From contig NW_006763157.1 of assembly GCF_000264905.1 (NCBI RefSeq), forward strand, positions 271,699 to 335,698: a DNA stretch of 64,000 nucleotides, read 5' to 3'. The translations under genes and the position numbers were made by a program. Below the pieces are notes generated by a model, which was not told the origin of the DNA, did not search any database, and saw only the letters and a list, made by a program, of their open reading frames with translations. Positions 48,015 to 59,330 of this stretch are shown one piece after another; the first letter of the stretch is position 1, and each line of letters starts with the position of its first letter. Source of the DNA: Stereum hirsutum FP-91666 SS1 (taxonomy: Eukaryota > Basidiomycota > Agaricomycetes > Russulales > Stereaceae).

Positions 48015-48227
48015 GGGTTAGGTAGGTAGGTAGGCCGTCAGGCCGAGAGAAAAAAATATGGACACCCCTAGTATAGGGTTTGTACGGCCTTCTGAGAGTC
48101 CGAAACTGCGGTAGAGTTTGCCTTATCGAGACCCGTTGCACCCGAACCACATATCCCCTTCGCAGTTGTTGCAGATTGTTCTTTACAACTTGTTTTTGTC
48201 TCTCATATCCGTGTCACTCAAGGTCCA

Positions 48228-51200
48228 ATGGCAGACAACACCCCTGGTCAGGTGAATACTCTATCACACACTCAACCAGGTCCATCCATTAAGTTCAACC
48301 ACTCTCAGTCAAAGCACCACCCGTCGTTAACGGTCAATGCGGATGGCATTGTCCATTGTCCAGACTGTCAAACCGATATCTCAGTCGGAAAGGGAGGTAT
48401 TCGAAACTACGACACACAGCACTTCAACAGTAAGAAGTGTAAGACGAATCTGAAAGCTAAAAAGAAAACCAAGCCGTCAGCAATAAAGGCCATCACCTCT
48501 TTTTTCAAGACGACGCCTGCCGCGCAAATCGTTCCCTCTACTGTCAAGGCCCCATCTGTCATCACTATGGTACGCTTTGATTCCTATTTATGAAAACAAA
48601 CTCACCGAATGCCCTGTACAGAATGGACATCCTCCACCGGCGTCATCTTCGTCACCGTCGATGGCCGTCCCACTTCCCCAATTATCGACTTCCTTTGCAC
48701 CATCCGCGAGCGCCCAAAACGACGTGACAACAGCCCTAGCTTCATCCTCTACCGTGGTGGTCACAGACATACCCTTGCACACGTCTATCACTCGTCCATC
48801 AACCACCGCCGGATCATCTTCTTCCCCCATCAATACCACAATCCCATCTGCATCTCCTCTGCCCAAAAGCCTGTGCCCTCATGCTCTCCACTTGCTACAC
48901 AATCTCAAGCGCGCAGTTGCGCGTCTCCCGCAGTCCGTACCTGAGGCCAGTCATGACGATGAACTAGCACGGTTTGCGGTTACGCCACCGGTGGTGGCCA
49001 AGGTTGATGCGTGGGAGGTGCTGGACCCGATGCTCAATAGCATTGCTGGGCGAGACGTGCCAATACAGAAGGTGGTAGGTCTGATTCGACGAGGAGCGAA
49101 GGGGATGGATGGACTGGTGGAGTACGTCGAGCATTTTGTTGTCGAATATGAGATTCCTGGAGCGCTGTTGGAAGGGAAATTCATGGTACTAATGAGAGCG
49201 GTGGAGTTTCTGTGAGTTGTCCTGTCGCTTCACGCGTTCAGGCTTGCACTTTCTAACAAGACTTACCTGGATGTAGTGGCAGTTGGGCGGTGGGAGCATT
49301 CGATGAGGGGAAAGGAAGTCAGGCCGCTACATCAATACTGTCTTCTCCTGTTCAGTGCCCAGCGCGACCATCGATGTACTTAGATGCTGCATCCGAACCG
49401 GACAAATATTCAGCTATTCCACCTCTCGACTCGATCGGTGAAGACGACTCCGACGTTGAAATCACGTACGTCGGAACTAAAAAGCGGCCTCGAACCCGCA
49501 CATGCCCCGGCTATATCCTCCACTTTCCCCCCGGCCAGACACCTCATTCAAGCTATCCGATCGGCATCCACGACACTGTGCACCCGCCATGGGACTTCAC
49601 CTGTCGGGATGGCACCATGAGCCTGCATTCGTCATCTTGTACAAACAATGTCCGAGGAGAAGATGCTTGTGCTGCGTGCAAATCTCTGGCGTCAAATACT
49701 ACACTCATTGGGATCGAGCATCGCATTAAATATGGAGTACACGAGAACGCACCGTTCTCTTACCATGGTCATGGTGGAATGGTCAAGGTTGCGCGAAAGA
49801 AGACCCGGCTGAACGACTGCCAACGCGTACGGAAGATGAATATGGTCAGGAAGTTGACGGGGAAGGAAGGGAAAATAGACGCATACAAGCAGATGGTACT
49901 TGCGCTGTCGGAGAAGCGCATCCCTCGCCTCAATCGCCTCCTGCGGACCGCTGTAAATCGGAGGATGGGTCTTCATGCAATAATAGGATTGATCAAGGCG
50001 GCGGCGAAAGGAACGTACCATCCAAAGGGATACGACGAGGAGGACGATCTCCAGGCGCTGCTCATGCTTCGATTGGCCGGTGCCAGAGTGGCGAACATTG
50101 CTCACCGTATTCACGGATCTCCTGCTGCTTCCACTGTTCGCCGCCGTACAACGGTCTCCCCTCTCATCGCTTCTCCATCGACTCCCAGGCTCTCGGAGAT
50201 CAAGGCTAATATTGAGGCATCGTTCGCGGGCATTGAGGAGGTGCTTGCGTTCGCGGCCAAGGATGCTCCAATTCATGCTGTTCTGATGTTCGACGAGTTG
50301 GCAACGGAGAAGAGGCTGAGGATTGATGACCGGACGAATATGTTTGTCGGCCTCGATAGGAAGACAGCACCGAAGACAAGCTTGGTGTTCAACACTGAGA
50401 ACGATCTGAACACGATCGTTGATGATCTCGAGCGTGAGGAAGTCCGGCTAGCCAGTGAGGTAAGTGCCGGTTCGCCACATTGACTTTTGTTCGGGTTGCC
50501 ACACCACGTCTATTTGCTCACATCTTACACAATGACAGGCCACCGTTGGTGCTATTGGTCTGCTGCACAAAGACGCCCGTTTATACACTGCACGTCCAAT
50601 TCTTCTGTCCGGAAACCCAAAAGACGAAAACGCGGCGGAGCATCTCACAGTCATTGAGACTACGTTAAAGGCGGCAGAAAGCAAGCAAGATCTTATCCAC
50701 TCGCGCGTTGTTTGCGCGAGCTCAGACGGCGAGAAACGTCGACACGCATCCTTGGTAGCGCTAACATTCAAGGTCCTGCTGTCGGTCATGTCCGTCATAT
50801 TCCAGTATCTCGGGTGCTTGGCCTTGATGTGTCTCTGGGTTGGTGATGACGACCTGACCGCCGACAAGGACTATAAACATGTCTTCAAGCGGCTTCGGAA
50901 CGCCCTTCTACGCTCAAAGGGAATCTTCGTTCGGGGCATTCACCTTACTCCTGCGGTCATTCAGGCTCATCTTCGAGATGCTGGCCACAGTAGTCGCCAC
51001 ATCCAGTCTATGTTTAAGCCCGAAGACAAGCAGGATGTTTTGTTAGCCTACAATCTTCTTCGAGATCTTTGGTCTTTACCCCCGGCATCATCACCCGAAT
51101 CATCTCGCCCAGGTTACACGGAGACCAGGGACGCCATAAGAATATACGGCGACCTCTGTTATCATCTCGTCATTCCATACATCTGTGTCGAACTCTCCCT

Positions 51201-54145
51201 CGCCGAGCAACTCGAGCACCTAAGCAGTGCTGCTCACCTCGCCCTCGCCCTTTATGAACCAGGTGACAAACTCATGCCAACAACACTATACATTGACATC
51301 ATGATTATGATCAAGAACGTCTTGTTTTGTGTTGCAAAGGCGAAGGCGGATCACCCCGATGACCCTTTCTACATCGTGCTCCTCGGAACCGACCGTCTCG
51401 AGACCCTTTTCGGCATTCTTCGTACCATGGTCGGCAATGACACAAACTTAGACCTCCTCCAACTCTCGCTCCGTGTTACTGGAACCACCGAAATCGCAAA
51501 CATCCTCGCCCTCCATCCAGAATGGGACAAGGCACCTCGACGGCTTCACCTCCCTCTTCTGACCCGCGATATGGAGTCCATACCAGACGCCGCTGATCAC
51601 GCCAATCCTGGACTATGGACCGGAGATGTTATTCCAGCGATCATCTCCCTCATCACTTGCTGGAAACGGGGTCGGCGAGCAATAGAGGATAAATATCACT
51701 GGACATCTGAGATATTACAGCGTATAGAGGCTATACCCGATGCCTCGATCCTTGCCCCCCGAGGGACCCTTCTCGTCAACCTTCCACTCGCACCCGACGA
51801 TGACGAGGCCGACGAGGGCGACGGGATAGTGCCCACAGAGCCTATGCAGCCAGCAGATTCGGAGGACGCTACAGACGGGCTACGAGAGCTTGAAGACGCC
51901 GCAGCTGAAGTGGTTCTCGACGAAGCGACTCACACACAATCGCAATCTCCGAAGTTCATCATGATTGATGGTACTTTGGTCAGTAAGGCACGAGCTCTCT
52001 CCCTCCGCTTCAAGTACAAGAAGACATCGGCATCTACTGATCGCCTGCGCCGTGTTGCAAACGAGAGTAAGTATAAGCCATTCATAGACAACGATGATAG
52101 CGCAGCGGATGACGACAGCCCAAGGCTCATGGTCAACGATCCCATTTCGACCCTCCTTCAATGTGAAGGTAAGATCTGGCTGTGCCTTGGCGAAGTCAAG
52201 GGGATCCTCGTACATTCTAAGCCCGTGGACAGCGTGCCGATCTCTCTCCTCCCTGAGAAGGCGGTCATCATCTCCTACCAGATTATTCGGCTCACCCGTA
52301 CCACCGTCGATGACGATCCAACCAGCGACAACGACTGGCGTTCATCGTTATTCCTCCCTCCTACGTTCAAGGTCCCAGGCATGCTCGTACAGCCCATCAA
52401 TCCCACAATCTCCACTCGTACACCCGGAAAACCCTGCTTCTTGTTCGAGAGTGCCACACTCATTGCCCTCGCCGCAAGCCTACACGATAGGTTCACTCAG
52501 ATCCAGCTACGGGCCATTCCTCACATTGCACGAACACCTGAATACCCTTATCGTGAGCGAACAGGTATGTTGTCATTTTGGCGATTCCATTCACCGTACT
52601 GACTACTCTACATCAGGTGCAGCCTGCTTCGTAGTAGAAGGTGATGGCGACGAAGGGGAGGTACTCCCGAACACATGTCCAAAGTGCGGGATCGAAGTGA
52701 ACACTTCGATTCCTCACCCTGTCCTCGCACACTACGGAATGCACCACCGGCACGACCCTACCATCGACAAGAAGCAGGAGCATTGTGGCACCTGCTTACG
52801 GCCGTCGCTACCCGGTGTTTGCGAGTACTATCTCAGGAAAGGGAAGGGCGCTGAGGCCGGCTTCATGATCGACTATACGAGGACGACGTGCGTGAATAAA
52901 TTCACGTTCAACTACAAGACAGCCTCGCAGTCGCTCTCCTCATCACCATGTTCGAACATCCCCCTCGAATGTCCGATCTGCGGTCCTGGGACTCCCGCTG
53001 TGTGGCGCTATAGCATGGAGGCGCATTTTAAACGTCACCACCCGTCAAGTGCATCCTTACCCGTCTATATGACTATGTGGACACTCTCGAACTTCGAAAA
53101 GTACGAGATCGAGGTACTCTGGGATACTCGAAATGAGAAACGTACGAGGAAGAAGCGCAAAGGGAAGGGTAAAGCGGTACCCCTGGTGATATCTGAAGCG
53201 CACAGCTCACGCTTAGCCTTTCGGTATGTTCAGGTTTCACCGATATAGGCCGTTCTGAAAGCTGACGAGCGTTGGCAGAAATGTGGCTGACGAAGAGGAG
53301 GAGGAAGACGATGAGGGAGGCGGAGTCGAGGACGGTGAGGTAAGTCAAGGAGGGGAAGACGTAGAGCATCGCGATGATCTTGATGCACAAGATGACACCG
53401 AAGAGGATATGCAGGGTGACGAGGAGGAGATGAGAGGCGAGGACATAGGATTTGCACGCGTCACCAGAGGAACAGGAGGTGATGTTGGTATGGATCTGCT
53501 TGAGGGCATGAATGTGGTGAGTGTTTCGAACCTGCAGCAGAGATAAACCAAAATGCTGATAACATAAATGATGGGCAGGTGCGAAGAGAGACGGAGATTG
53601 CGGATGAGACTCGTGAACTGGGCTCAAAACAAGTGGATGGGACGCACCTTGAAGCGATTCGCACCGAGGATCACCCTTCCTCGCACCCACACCCAATATC
53701 GCCTTCACTTGATCCGACAACGTCTGTGGGCGTCTCACATCCTCAACCTTGCGAAAACTCGGCACACGATGTATCACTTCAAGATCATGCGCCGCCAGAA
53801 GATGATTCTACGACGGAAGTGTTGGTGATTCAGTCGACTAGAGGCACTAGGAAAAAGAGAACGATAGCGCACCTGGCCGACTGTTTGTGCGGCACACGAG
53901 TGAGCACAGAGGAGATCGTGGACGGCGGAGGTATAGTTCGATGCAAGAAGTCTGGATGCGAGACAGAATGGGTCAGTTCTTCAATTTATCGGCATGTTTC
54001 AACTTCTGGCTCACCTGATGCCAAATCATTACTGCAGTACCACCTTGCTTGTGTCGGTGGCCTTGAGCTGGCACCAAGAAGTTGGATGTGCGAGACGTGC
54101 ACGGAATCGTCGGAGGGGTCACGGAAGAAGAGGCGCAAAAACTGA
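48228..54145 (+). CDS. Transposase-like protein with zinc fingers and C-terminal PHD finger
   Basis: Eight exons join in frame to 1,828 residues: 48228-48569, 48622-49211, 49277-50459, 50539-52564, 52617-53223, 53279-53516, 53579-53971 and 54038-54145. An N-terminal zinc-finger-like motif (CPDC near residue 43, then His and Cys by 68) resembles BED fingers. A probable RNase H-type core includes MFDELATEKRLRIDD (about 648), ASDGEKRR (about 765) and WVGDDDLTADKDYKHVFKRL (about 805-820). This order, an Asp before a basic block and a later D-x-x-H-x-x-K-x-x-R-N, recalls P-element/THAP9 transposases. Further Cys pairs lie near 52677 and 52973. The C terminus has an acidic linker, then a PHD-type finger (CLCG, CKKSGCETEWYHLAC, WMCETC) and a basic end (RKKRRKN). 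It is a conserved but unnamed agaricomycete family as far as I know. Confidence 0.85.
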
Positions 54146-54430
54146 TAGCATATTGCATGATGGAGTGGTTGCTAGTCTGTGGGTTGAGTGCGATGATGTA
54201 TACGAGCTCTCCACGACGACTGCCTGGAAAAGCGTGCCAGCCGTGGTGAGCGATGAACGCTGGAGGTGTAAGCGTCCGTTCGACGAGACGACGCGTCAGT
54301 GTGGCGACTGTGGCGTCTTGACTAATTTCAAATATTACCCTTTTCGGACGTGTGCCTGATTACGTAGGTAGGTAGTTCGAGCTCGGCCTCCTTCCCAAGA
54401 AAATCCGACCCCCGGTCATGGTTTAACATT

Positions 54431-54444
54431 CCGCGACCCCCTTG
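54431..54444 (-). repeat. Right terminal inverted repeat
   Basis: CCGCGACCCCCTTG on the plus strand, the exact inverse of the left end. Confidence 0.85.
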
Positions 54445-54452
54445 AGCTGGCG
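54445..54452. repeat. Right target-site duplication of the large transposon
   Basis: AGCTGGCG, identical to 47974-47981. Confidence 0.85.
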
Positions 54453-54636
54453 TCACAGGCCCAGTGATAAAAACCACAGTTTTCAGGCAATATCGTGAGC
54501 AGGGAGCATGTATCGAGGCACAGACTAGAGTACGAGGTACACACTAAGACATTTTCGGCCGCAATTAGGTAGGAGACCCTCAATTGAACACGATGGCCGG
54601 GTGGAAGACGTTGCGTCCGGTCGCGTCTTCGCCACC

Positions 54637-54644
54637 GCCACCGT
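54637..54644. repeat. Left target-site duplication of the MITE
   Basis: GCCACCGT, identical to 55092-55099. Confidence 0.85.
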
Positions 54645-55091
54645 AGGCGCATGGCATATGCCTAGGGAGGTCCGATCCAAAACCGCCGATTTTTGCCCTT
54701 TTTGTCCGGACCGATTTAGGACCAAAATGTACGCACTCGGATCGGGTGTCCTATTTTGGAGGACATTTTGTACGCATTCTGTATCGGACATTGCCCAGCA
54801 TAGAGCTCGAGAATATAGACATTATTTGCCATTATGTGCGCACCTCGTCGGCAAGTGTCTGAAGAGGCTCTCGCGAGTCATCTTATCTCTCTTGCGCAAC
54901 TTTTGTGCGCACTGTAGGCCATGGTAGGATCGGACCTTGTCACAAGTCCACCACTTTTGTCTCGTTTGGGATCGGACCTGGGGTCTTTCGGAGGCCGAAA
55001 ATGTACGCACTATGATCAAACATGAGACCGGTTTTTGGCCCAGAATTGTCCGCACTAGGATTGGACCTCGCCCAGCATATGCCATGCGCCT
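54645..55091. mobile_element. 447-bp MITE with 17-bp perfect inverted repeats
   Basis: The ends are AGGCGCATGGCATATGC and its exact inverse. Partial inverted similarity extends inward (GAGGTCC[GA]ATCC). The flanks are the exact 8-bp duplication GCCACCGT at 54637-54644 and 55092-55099. There is no coding capacity. The interior repeats short motifs such as TGTACGCAC and GGATCGGACC several times. The ends differ from those of the neighbouring transposon, so it must be mobilised by another family with 8-bp target duplications (hAT-, P- or KDZ-like). It lies 182 bases upstream of the eIF3e start codon. Confidence 0.85.
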
Positions 55092-55099
55092 GCCACCGT
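55092..55099. repeat. Right target-site duplication of the MITE
   Basis: GCCACCGT, identical to 54637-54644. Confidence 0.85.
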
Positions 55100-55272
55100 A
55101 CTGCGTGACGTGACATTTTGTCACACTGAACTTTGCTCATCGAAATTTCCTCGTGTGGCGTCTATTTATCCCCTCCTCTCTGTGGTCGTCGTCGTCGTCG
55201 TTATTGACGTCCTTGTGCTCCCTTCCGTCGTCGCATCTCCCTTCCTAGGTCTTCTCGAATAAATCAGGCAAA

Positions 55273-57507
55273 ATGGCCGAATACGACCTCACAAAAACGA
55301 TCATCCCGTACCTCGATAGGCACTTCGCCTTCCCTCTCCTTGCCCATCTCGTCGAGACCGAAACGTTCCCAGTGGAGGAGGTTCAGGCAGCGCAGTATGA
55401 GCTTGCGAAGGGGACAAATATGGTGGACTATGCAGTTAATCTGTATGAACAGTTGCAGCCGGACAAGGATATTCCTGAAGGTACGTTACTTGCAAATCAT
55501 GTCAGGCATCTGCCTTCCCTCGGCCGCGCTGTTCTTTGTACTGTGGACATGCTGTTGTATGGTGCGATTGTTAGCATGCATATAGGCCTGCGAGCAACGT
55601 CCTTTGTGGGTCCAGTACAAAGAAATGCGGATCCCAAGGTAGGGTGCGTCCAGGGAGCCAGGAAGCCTTATTTATCGACGCGAGTGCAACTTGACGAGGC
55701 TTCGGACATATTGTTTGTTTTTTACTCAAGGTGATAGCTGGAGTTGAATGCGATCGACCCGTGGACGCAGGTGTGGCCGTGGAAACATCGTGTAACGCCA
55801 CCCACATTCTCAGATCCCCTGCCAGATCGTCCTTCACCTCAGTGCTCGATGTTCTGTTTTGGATATTTCACCTCCTGATACACCTTCGTTGTGCTGGTGC
55901 GTGCGTTGGTGATCTGTGACTTGAGCCGAGTCTTTCGCCTCGCTCGTTTAGACCAGAGTTACCACAACTACATAGCCTGAATCATCCCCATTCTGCGGGC
56001 TAATCTGATATCTGATTCATCTATAGAATTTGCAACCAAACGCGAAAACGCCGTGTCGACGAACGAACGCCTACAACAAGAAGCTCAAGCCGTCCTCGAC
56101 GTCATCGAAAACCCGGACGTTGCTCAAGCCCTCCGCCAGGACAAGAACCAAAATTTGCAATACCTCAAGGACAATTACAACCTCACCCTCGAACAGATCA
56201 CCGCGCTCTATAACTTCGGTCAGTTTCAGTACACGTACGGTAACTACTCTGGCGCCGCCGACTACCTCTACCATTTCCGCGTCCTTTCCACCGACCAGGA
56301 CCTCAACACCTCCGCCCACTGGGGTAAGCTCGCGAGCGATATCTTGACGGGGAAGTGGGACGTTGCGCTGGAGGAACTGAATACATTGAGGGAGTCGATC
56401 GACTCGAGGGCGGCGACCGCACCGTTGCTCGCTGCTGCATCCATCTCCGCCCCCGTCCCGAGTGGGACGACACCCGAGCCGGCACTGATGGCTCTCCACT
56501 CGCGCACTTGGCTCACCCACTGGTCGCTCTTCGTCTACTTCAACCACCCGCAAGGTCGAACCCTCCTACTCGAAACCTTCCTCGCCCCCGCCTATCTCAA
56601 CACCATCCAATCCGCCGCACCCTGGATTCTCCGCTACCTGTCCGTCGCTGCCGTCCTCTCGCGCAAGGCCCAGTCGCTTCCTGGCTCACAACAGTCCGGG
56701 AAGGTACGGCATGCGATCAAGGAGGTGGTGAAGATTGTGCAGATGGAGGAATATCAGTACAGCGACCCGATCACGAGGTTTTTGAAAGAGCTGTATGTTG
56801 AGTTCGACTTTGAGGCGGCGCAGAGGGAGTTGGTCGTTGCGGAGCAGGTCGTCGGGAACGATTTCTTCTTGAGCGAGTTTAGGGAGGAGTTTTTGGACAA
56901 TGCGAGGTACTTGATCTCGGAGGCGTACTGTAGGATCCACCAGAGGATCGATATCGGGTGCGTTTTTTCTCATCTTCATTCCTATTCCCCTGGAGGTGGG
57001 TCGATTGACGCTCATCGTGGAATTTTCTTGTTAGTGACCTCTCGGAGAGGCTGAACTTGTCGAAGGATGAAGGTGAGAAATGGATCGTGAACCTTATTCG
57101 CGAGACGAGGATGGGCGCCGATGCGAAGATTGATCTCGAGAAGGTGCGTAAATGTCACGGTCGACTCGCCCCCCTCATACTTTCCCGATTTTCCACTTTT
57201 CTTTACCGCCTAGCCACTTCGTACACGGATATCACCGCATGCTCCTCCTTTTACGCCTGCGGACGAATAATCCAACCCGCCATACTTCGCCAACCCCATC
57301 ATTTCTGTCCATTGCGCTCAATAGCTGACTATCTTTTCCCTCCCTTTCATGAAACAGAACGTCATCGAGATCAACCGCCCGCCTCTCCCCATCTACCAGA
57401 CCGTCATCGAGAAAACCCGCGGCCTTTCCATCCGTACACAAGCCCTCGGCGCCGCTATGGCCAGGGCAGCACAGCCGCAGCCAGCAGTCGTAGAAGGGGC
57501 GCGATAG
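55273..57507 (+). CDS. INT6: Eukaryotic translation initiation factor 3 subunit E
   Basis: A PCI-domain subunit of the eIF3 complex, which brings mRNA and initiator tRNA to the 40S ribosome in the cytoplasm. Four exons (55273-55480, 56027-56957, 57035-57143, 57358-57507) give 465 residues, close to the family's usual 440-450. The N terminus ([20 protein letters not shown], then NMVDYA) is the highly conserved eIF3e signature. Helical repeats follow, including [12 protein letters not shown]. The PCI end reads [20 protein letters not shown], then [17 protein letters not shown] and the [15 protein letters not shown] block. The first intron is 546 bases, several times longer than others in the window. 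A TATA-like TATTTAT near 55163 and CGT repeats near 55184-55199 lie in the short space between the start and the MITE. Confidence 0.95.
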
Positions 57508-58000
57508 TTTGCTCGTTTGCGTGCTACTTGAGCGATTTATTTGACGAGCGGGTAAGGCTCTCGCTGCGTATAGTTAAGCTTTGGGGAGTAGTGTGGCGGA
57601 GGTGACGTGGGCAGAGGTTCGAGTGGCGGCAAGGGTCTGAGGCCGGCTGAACTGCCAGCAATGGTCTGGGATTCTAAAAAAAACGAGATTGGTCTGGAGC
57701 GTGGACCGTTGTGTTGCGTCGAGATTAGTGACGGGCTAGATGTAGCGCTATTGCTGGCGTTTGTAGCTATTGTCTGTTGTCCGTGTTTTCCTTGTTGTTT
57801 TTTGGCGTGTACCCAAATTTTCTTTTCCGTTCCAGAAGTCAAGTGGAACGAGACGCGTGAAGGATGGAGAGGACGATCGGAAGTTCGAAGCAGAGTCGGA
57901 CAATATCAACAGTAAATCCACATGAACCTCCCTCGTAAGAATACATCCAGACGTCAGCCGAGCCTCCAAATGCATGCACATACTTTCTTCATCAGACTCG
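57508..58000. other. Intergenic between eIF3e and the COG8 pseudogene
   Basis: This is a 493-base gap with convergent gene ends on both sides. Only overlapping short frames and no recognisable element. Confidence 0.5.
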
Positions 58001-59330
58001 TCACTCTCGCTCTCCGTTAGCCCCATCCAGCCAACTTTTCCACTCGACCATAACCAGCTTCAGCTTCTCACCTGTCTTCCTCCCGTCACCGGCCTCTCCA
58101 TCCATAGCCTCCAAGGAAGCCCCATGAACACCCTCGCTTACGCCTCTCCTCAAATTCGCAACGAGCACCCTCACCGAAACCCCACTCGCCTGCCTAATCA
58201 CCAATACCTTACTCTCCTTCCCCCGTTTCTCTGTCTCTGTCTCGCTGTAATCTCCTTCTGCCCCGTCAAAGCCGTCCTCGACGGTCCTCACAAACTCCAG
58301 TAATGCCTCCCCGCTGGTCGTCAACACATCCTCCAGATCCGATATAGATATAAAGACAGGTAACGAGTTGAACGTCGTCAAAATTGCGTTCACATATACA
58401 GCGAGCGAGGGGTACGAAGTCAACATATGCGACGGAACATGTACCGACGTCCTATCCAACATGTTCGACCGAACCGCCTGCGGAACCTGTATCGTGCCTA
58501 GTCGAAACCAACCACGCGCTCAGCAATCTCCTCCGTTTCGTGCTCGTTCCCAACTGTGTCTCCTTCTGCACAAGCGCGACGAAATTCTTCGTCGCGCTCT
58601 CTATGACGGACTCGATGCTCCCCGGACGATATCCTCGAATCTCGGGCCCAACAGGCCTCTGAAATCGAGGCGGATGCCGGAGAAGGAGGTGGCGCAGTGG
58701 GTGAGTTCGGTGAGGAGGGATATAAGCGACGAGGGGTTTTGTATGTGGGGAAGAATGGTTTGGAGGGTGGGGTGGAGGCGGGTTTGGATGGCGTTGGACG
58801 TGAAGGTCGGAAGGAGGGTGAGGATGAAGATGGCACGGCCGACTCCTCCCCTTCATCCTCAACTCCATACACCCCCATTCTCCTCAAAACCCTCGCGTTC
58901 CAGAGCGCCGGAAGTTTGACCCCCTGCTCCCTCAACACCCCCACCAGCCCCTGCACCAGGCCCCTAATCGCCCCATCTACCTCGGCCATCACATCACCCA
59001 CTACTCTCGCGTCCGGGAACTTAGCCGCGAGTGCGGCCGCGTGGGAATGGAGATCGAGAGCCTCGGCGTAGAAGCCGTTCCAGATGCAGGTCTCAATGAG
59101 GAAGGGGAGCTCGAGGATGCCGTTGAGTTTCGTGGATTGGTCGATGACGAGGCAGGCTTTTTGGCGGTTGGTTTGCATGTGTTTGATTTGGGTGCAGGAT
59201 GATTTTGAAAAGGGTTCGAGGACGGGGAGCGTGCCTAACAATGTTGAGAGGGAGGTAGAGAAGGAGCCGGGCGTCGGTGAGTTGAGGAAGGTGGACGAGA
59301 GAAATAGACGTCGGCCTGCTATCATCGGTT
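58001..59330 (-). pseudogene. COG8: Truncated and frame-broken COG8 (conserved oligomeric Golgi subunit 8)
   Basis: COG8 is a subunit of the Golgi tethering complex. Recognisable blocks run along the minus strand but in different frames. One frame has LFLSSTFLNSP through LELPFLIETCIWNGFYAEAL, LREQGVKLPALW and LRRMGVYG. A second frame has LISLLTELTHCATSFSGIRL and the signature DFRGLLGPRFEDIV. A third has SIESVIESATKNFVALVQKE. The second frame then resumes at GTIQVPQAV and runs to the stop at 58001. The piece between LRRMGVYG and the second frame, which should encode roughly 90 residues of the central domain, appears to be missing. The N-terminal part is lost at the joint with the SH3 gene near 59300. 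No GT-AG introns that I tried repair the frames. Sequencing error could explain single-base shifts but not the missing domain. Confidence 0.6.

Larger units (their letters stand above)
47982..54444 (+). mobile_element. Complete 6.46-kb DNA transposon with 8-bp target duplication
   Basis: The two ends start with the same 14 bases in inverted orientation (CAAGGGGGTCGCGG), and similarity continues imperfectly for about 33 bases. An exact 8-bp duplication, AGCTGGCG, flanks the element. Inside each end lies a short GGTA repeat (about 48014-48033 and 54366-54373). The only gene is a spliced 1,828-residue transposase-like protein (48228-54145). An 8-bp duplication occurs in the P, hAT and KDZ groups. 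The protein's motifs look most like the P-element RNase H fold to me, but that assignment is tentative. The intact gene and ends indicate a recent insertion. Confidence 0.85.

Noticed and set aside
53073..53777. Minus-strand frame of 234 codons inside the transposon
   Set aside because: Antisense to well-supported transposase exons and without any domain.
47982..54444. Firm assignment of the large transposon to the KDZ group
   Set aside because: The 8-bp duplication fits, but I do not see the KDZ transposase or CxC cysteine cluster pattern; left unassigned.
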